This document shows positions 61,978 through 64,000 of a stretch of 64,000 nt of DNA, in pieces. The stretch spans positions 56,463,836 to 56,527,835 of the forward strand of contig CM039464.1 in assembly GCA_022414725.1 (NCBI GenBank), given 5' to 3'. How positions within the stretch are numbered: position 1 is the first letter of the stretch; every line of letters starts with the position of its first letter. Made by a program: the position numbers and the translations under genes. This DNA comes from Microglena sp. YARC (Eukaryota; Chlorophyta; Chlorophyceae; Chlamydomonadales; Chlamydomonadaceae). A model generated the notes under the pieces. That model saw nothing but the letters and a program-made list of their open reading frames with translations, ran no database searches and was not told the origin of the DNA.

Positions 61978-62305
61978 TCCATGCTCTTGGTTCTCAAATG
62001 CATGCCTTACTATGCTCATCACTGTGGTCCTGCCCCTTGCCGTGCTCCTTTCCCTTCCTTCCTCTTGAACGCATGCCCTTCTCTTATCATCACTTTCCAG
62101 GCGTACTTTGCTCCCTTCCCTGCTTTGCTCTCTAACACATGCCCTGATCTACTTATCGCATCCATGCCCCTTACCGTGCTCCCTGCCATTCATTGCTCTA
62201 TAATGCCTGCTCTGCTCTGTTTAGCACATGCATGCCCCTTGCCATGCTCCCTGCCATTGGTTGCTATGTAACGCATGCCATGCTCTGCTCATCACCGCAC
62301 CGGCC
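61978..62305. repeat. Inverted, degraded copies of the 71-bp unit (unit D)
   Basis: As 38108-38455, now separated from the forward arm by the insertion. Confidence 0.85.
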
Positions 62306-62594
62306 TATGTTTTCATAAGTAGACAAATAGATAGCTGCCTGCAGGCTGCGTAAATATTTGTACTTGAACTTGATTAGCTACATGGTTCCAGCCAGCAATT
62401 TGGCTGCTCGTCATGCTTTGCTCGCTGTCTATCTATGGTTAATGGATATATAGGGAATATATGGGCTGTAGAGGATGTACATGTGTAAGGATGCTTACAT
62501 AGATATATAGGTAGATCAATAGGTTAATGGATGCATAGTTTATTATGTATGTAATCTTTCTTCTCAAATCCTGATGTAATTGAGAAATGCTCAT
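62306..62594. other. End of unit D and of the array
   Basis: Same AT-rich sequence as 25321-25602. Homology to the next unit stops in GCTCAT at 62594. Confidence 0.6.
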
Positions 62595-62649
62595 ATAAAA
62601 TATTCCTCAAATGTGACCTCTCTGACCACCGTGCCCAAACCGCCCTGCA

Positions 62650-62692
62650 GGCGAAGTACGGTCGAAATGTCTCAAAAGACCGTACTTTTCGC
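62650..62692. other. Hairpin with GAAATGTCTCA loop
   Basis: GGCGAAGTACGGTC pairs with GACCGTACTT-TT-CGCC (14 bp with a 2-nt bulge). The loop is GAAATGTCTCAAAA. Confidence 0.85.
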
Positions 62693-62736
62693 CTCATTAA
62701 CGTGCACAAGCCGCCATGCGTGGCGAGGTGCAGGCA

Positions 62737-62762
62737 AAATGTCTCAGAAGTCTGAGACATTT
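62737..62762. other. Near-perfect palindrome AAATGTCTCAGA
   Basis: AAATGTCTCAGA-AG-TCTGAGACATTT: 12-bp arms around two bases. It shares the ATGTCTCA core with the hairpin loop at 62664 and with GGCGAAATGTCTCA at 62791. Confidence 0.9.
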
Positions 62763-62830
62763 CGACGACAATCCGCCTTGGCTAAATATAGGCGAAATGT
62801 CTCAGGATTCTGAGCTACAGGCAATGTGGG

Positions 62831-63925
62831 TATAGGGCTTACTGCCAGAGTCAGAAGTGATTAGTCATTAAATGACTATGACTAATCGCGGACCCCGCGT
62901 GCGTTCCGCGTGCATTCCGCTGCGCTCGTACGCATTTAGCGATCTGTCGACTTCCCCGAGTGTGCGTGTGGCACAACAGGTACATTACTGGATTCGATGA
63001 CGTGTCAGTTTCGTAGTAAATCTCCAAGGAAATTTTCAGCCAAGCCACGCCACCCGAAATTGCAGGTGTGATGTTAACATCTCCCTCCCTGACGGCTCCC
63101 CCTCGGCGCCTTGTCCCCGCTGTTGTTGCGATTATCTTTTAGGACTACTTGAACTCTAGTCAGCATTCTTAATCTCTGTCTTAGACCTTGTTATTGACTG
63201 ATTTATATATCAGTCTCTGAGTCGGCATGATGCACACCGGTACCTTTCCCTTCTGGTACCGCGTTGCCTGCCGCCAGGCCACAGGCTAGCTGTGGCCTGC
63301 ACGTGACTGCAGTACCCTGCAGTACACATCTCTATTCTATATGATTGCGCCTGTTGCGCCTAATAGTATCTTCTCCTCTATCGAGCCTATGCCGTTGTAA
63401 CAATCTTACATTAACAGGTTATGTGCGCCATCTTTAGACGCTAACGAAGAACAGCCGCTGCTTTCCGCATTCGGAATCAGTTCCCCTCTGACTTGTCGAA
63501 GGCCCGAGTTTTAACTAAGCACCTGGACTCCCTGTGCGGATCCTAATTCCCGCTGCTCCGCATGCCGCTTCCTACCAAGAATCCTTGGATCTGCCACTGC
63601 GTCCTACGACTGGAGCAAGCAAGAGCGACCACATGTCACCGAAATCTATGAAGTGAGTATAGGACGACGCCCTCACCGAGACCCACACAGTGCTGTATTG
63701 ATCTCAGACGATCAATTTGTCTACGACCCCAGCTTAAGAGAAGCTCCTGTCGTCGAACATTGCCGCTTGGCAAAGTTCAACCCCCGGTAATCCGCTGGAT
63801 CCCTTTGGATCGCTGATTCCCACAAACACTCCATCCCCCCTTCCCCTACCCCGCCCTTGTAACTCCCCCTATCCCAACACTACTCCGACCTACAACGCCA
63901 AGACTCCTACACAGAAGACTTCACC
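62831..63925. other. Right flank, unassigned, possibly a retroelement leader
   Basis: No gene is supported. Features seen: a fold-back AGTCATTAAATGACT (about 62863), a TTTATATATCAG element (63202), a fold-back GGTACCTTTCCCTTCTGGTACC (about 63239-63260), and a C-rich stretch before an ATG at 63926. The segment GTTGCCTGCCGCCAGGC resembles ATTGCCTGCACCAGGC in the array (for example 37168). A long terminal repeat and leader is one possible reading, but no primer-binding site was identified. Confidence 0.25.
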
Positions 63926-64000
63926 ATGCAACCTCCCCGTATATTCACTAGTAACAACCTCTACACCTGGCGCTGCGCCAGGCAGCATATACTCCTCGCC
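63926..64000 (+). other. Frame open at the window edge
   Basis: ATG followed by 24 sense codons (MQPPRIFTSNNLYTWRCARQ and on) reaching the end of the window. Too short to identify. Confidence 0.15.

Larger units (their letters stand above)
51281..62588 (+). repeat. Array unit D
   Basis: The shortest unit and the last one. It has empty sites for the chimera and for the 1.0-kb family B insertion, and lacks the nested tail present in A and B at 21801 and 34945. It carries a 1.86-kb deletion joined at 57554/57555 and a private family B insertion at 61624-61977. Confidence 0.85.
6499..62594. repeat. Tandem array of four ~11-19-kb units
   Basis: The same long series of sequence blocks occurs four times in direct orientation. 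In every unit the anchor GCTCAT-TGTAGCTGAAG starts the series (6499, 25603, 38742, 51281), and the last copy stops inside GCTCAT at 62589-62594, after which unrelated sequence follows. Blocks outside the polymorphic insertions look nearly identical by eye in units B, C and D, while the left part of A has many single-base indels. Unit sizes are about 19.1, 13.1, 12.5 and 11.3 kb; the differences come from transposon insertions, one deletion and one inversion. Confidence 0.9.

Noticed and set aside
1..64000. rRNA, organellar or bacterial gene clusters
   Set aside because: No conserved rRNA words, operon-like spacing, ribosome binding sites or long unique ORFs were seen anywhere.

Overview
This is eukaryotic nuclear DNA made almost entirely of repeats. 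The plant-type telomere motif TTTAGGG occurs in it, together with decayed non-LTR retrotransposons (LINEs), a PIF/Harbinger-like DNA transposon, long homopolymers and several minisatellites. That fits a repeat-rich green-lineage genome; a charophyte alga such as Chara is my guess, from motif and style only. I see no intact host gene, no rRNA or tRNA gene, and no bacterial features. The many ORFs of 60-180 codons are mostly repeat read-throughs or transposon debris.

Layout. 1-6498 is flanking sequence: a degenerate stretch, a 1000-N gap (1061-2060), a ~140-bp tandem repeat, a 1.1-kb ATCC microsatellite, a CA repeat, an AC-rich block and an old LINE tail. 6499-62594 is a tandem array of four long units that begin and end at the same hexamer (GCTCAT): A 6499-25602, B 25603-38741, C 38742-51280, D 51281-62588. 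62595-64000 is right flank with strong hairpins and possibly a retroelement leader.

Each unit has the same order: about 3 kb of unassigned sequence; the 3' end of a minus-strand LINE split by a ~2-kb Harbinger-like transposon; one or more plus-strand LINE 3' ends (tail families that I call A and B); a minisatellite of 23-bp palindromes that is itself split by a LINE in A, B and D; a G-rich CCATGG minisatellite; about 1 kb of unassigned sequence; and a ~71-bp minisatellite mirrored around a central palindrome. Units differ by insertions, a deletion and an inversion, so the order of events can be read from filled and empty sites.

Main observations. (1) In units A and C a 5'-truncated LINE copy starts with GG(TTTAGGG)6 and is flanked by the target duplication AGACAG; units B and D hold the empty site. 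(2) LINE tail families A and B keep a 3'-terminal 8-bp stem with a 35-nt loop and a compensatory base-pair change. (3) The LINE ORF ends in a CCHC-type knuckle followed by a long Asp-Pro-rich tail. (4) The palindromic minisatellite alternates two spacer types. (5) Units A and C share two insertions that B and D lack, which suggests spread as dimers. All family names rest on motif reading, not on database searches.
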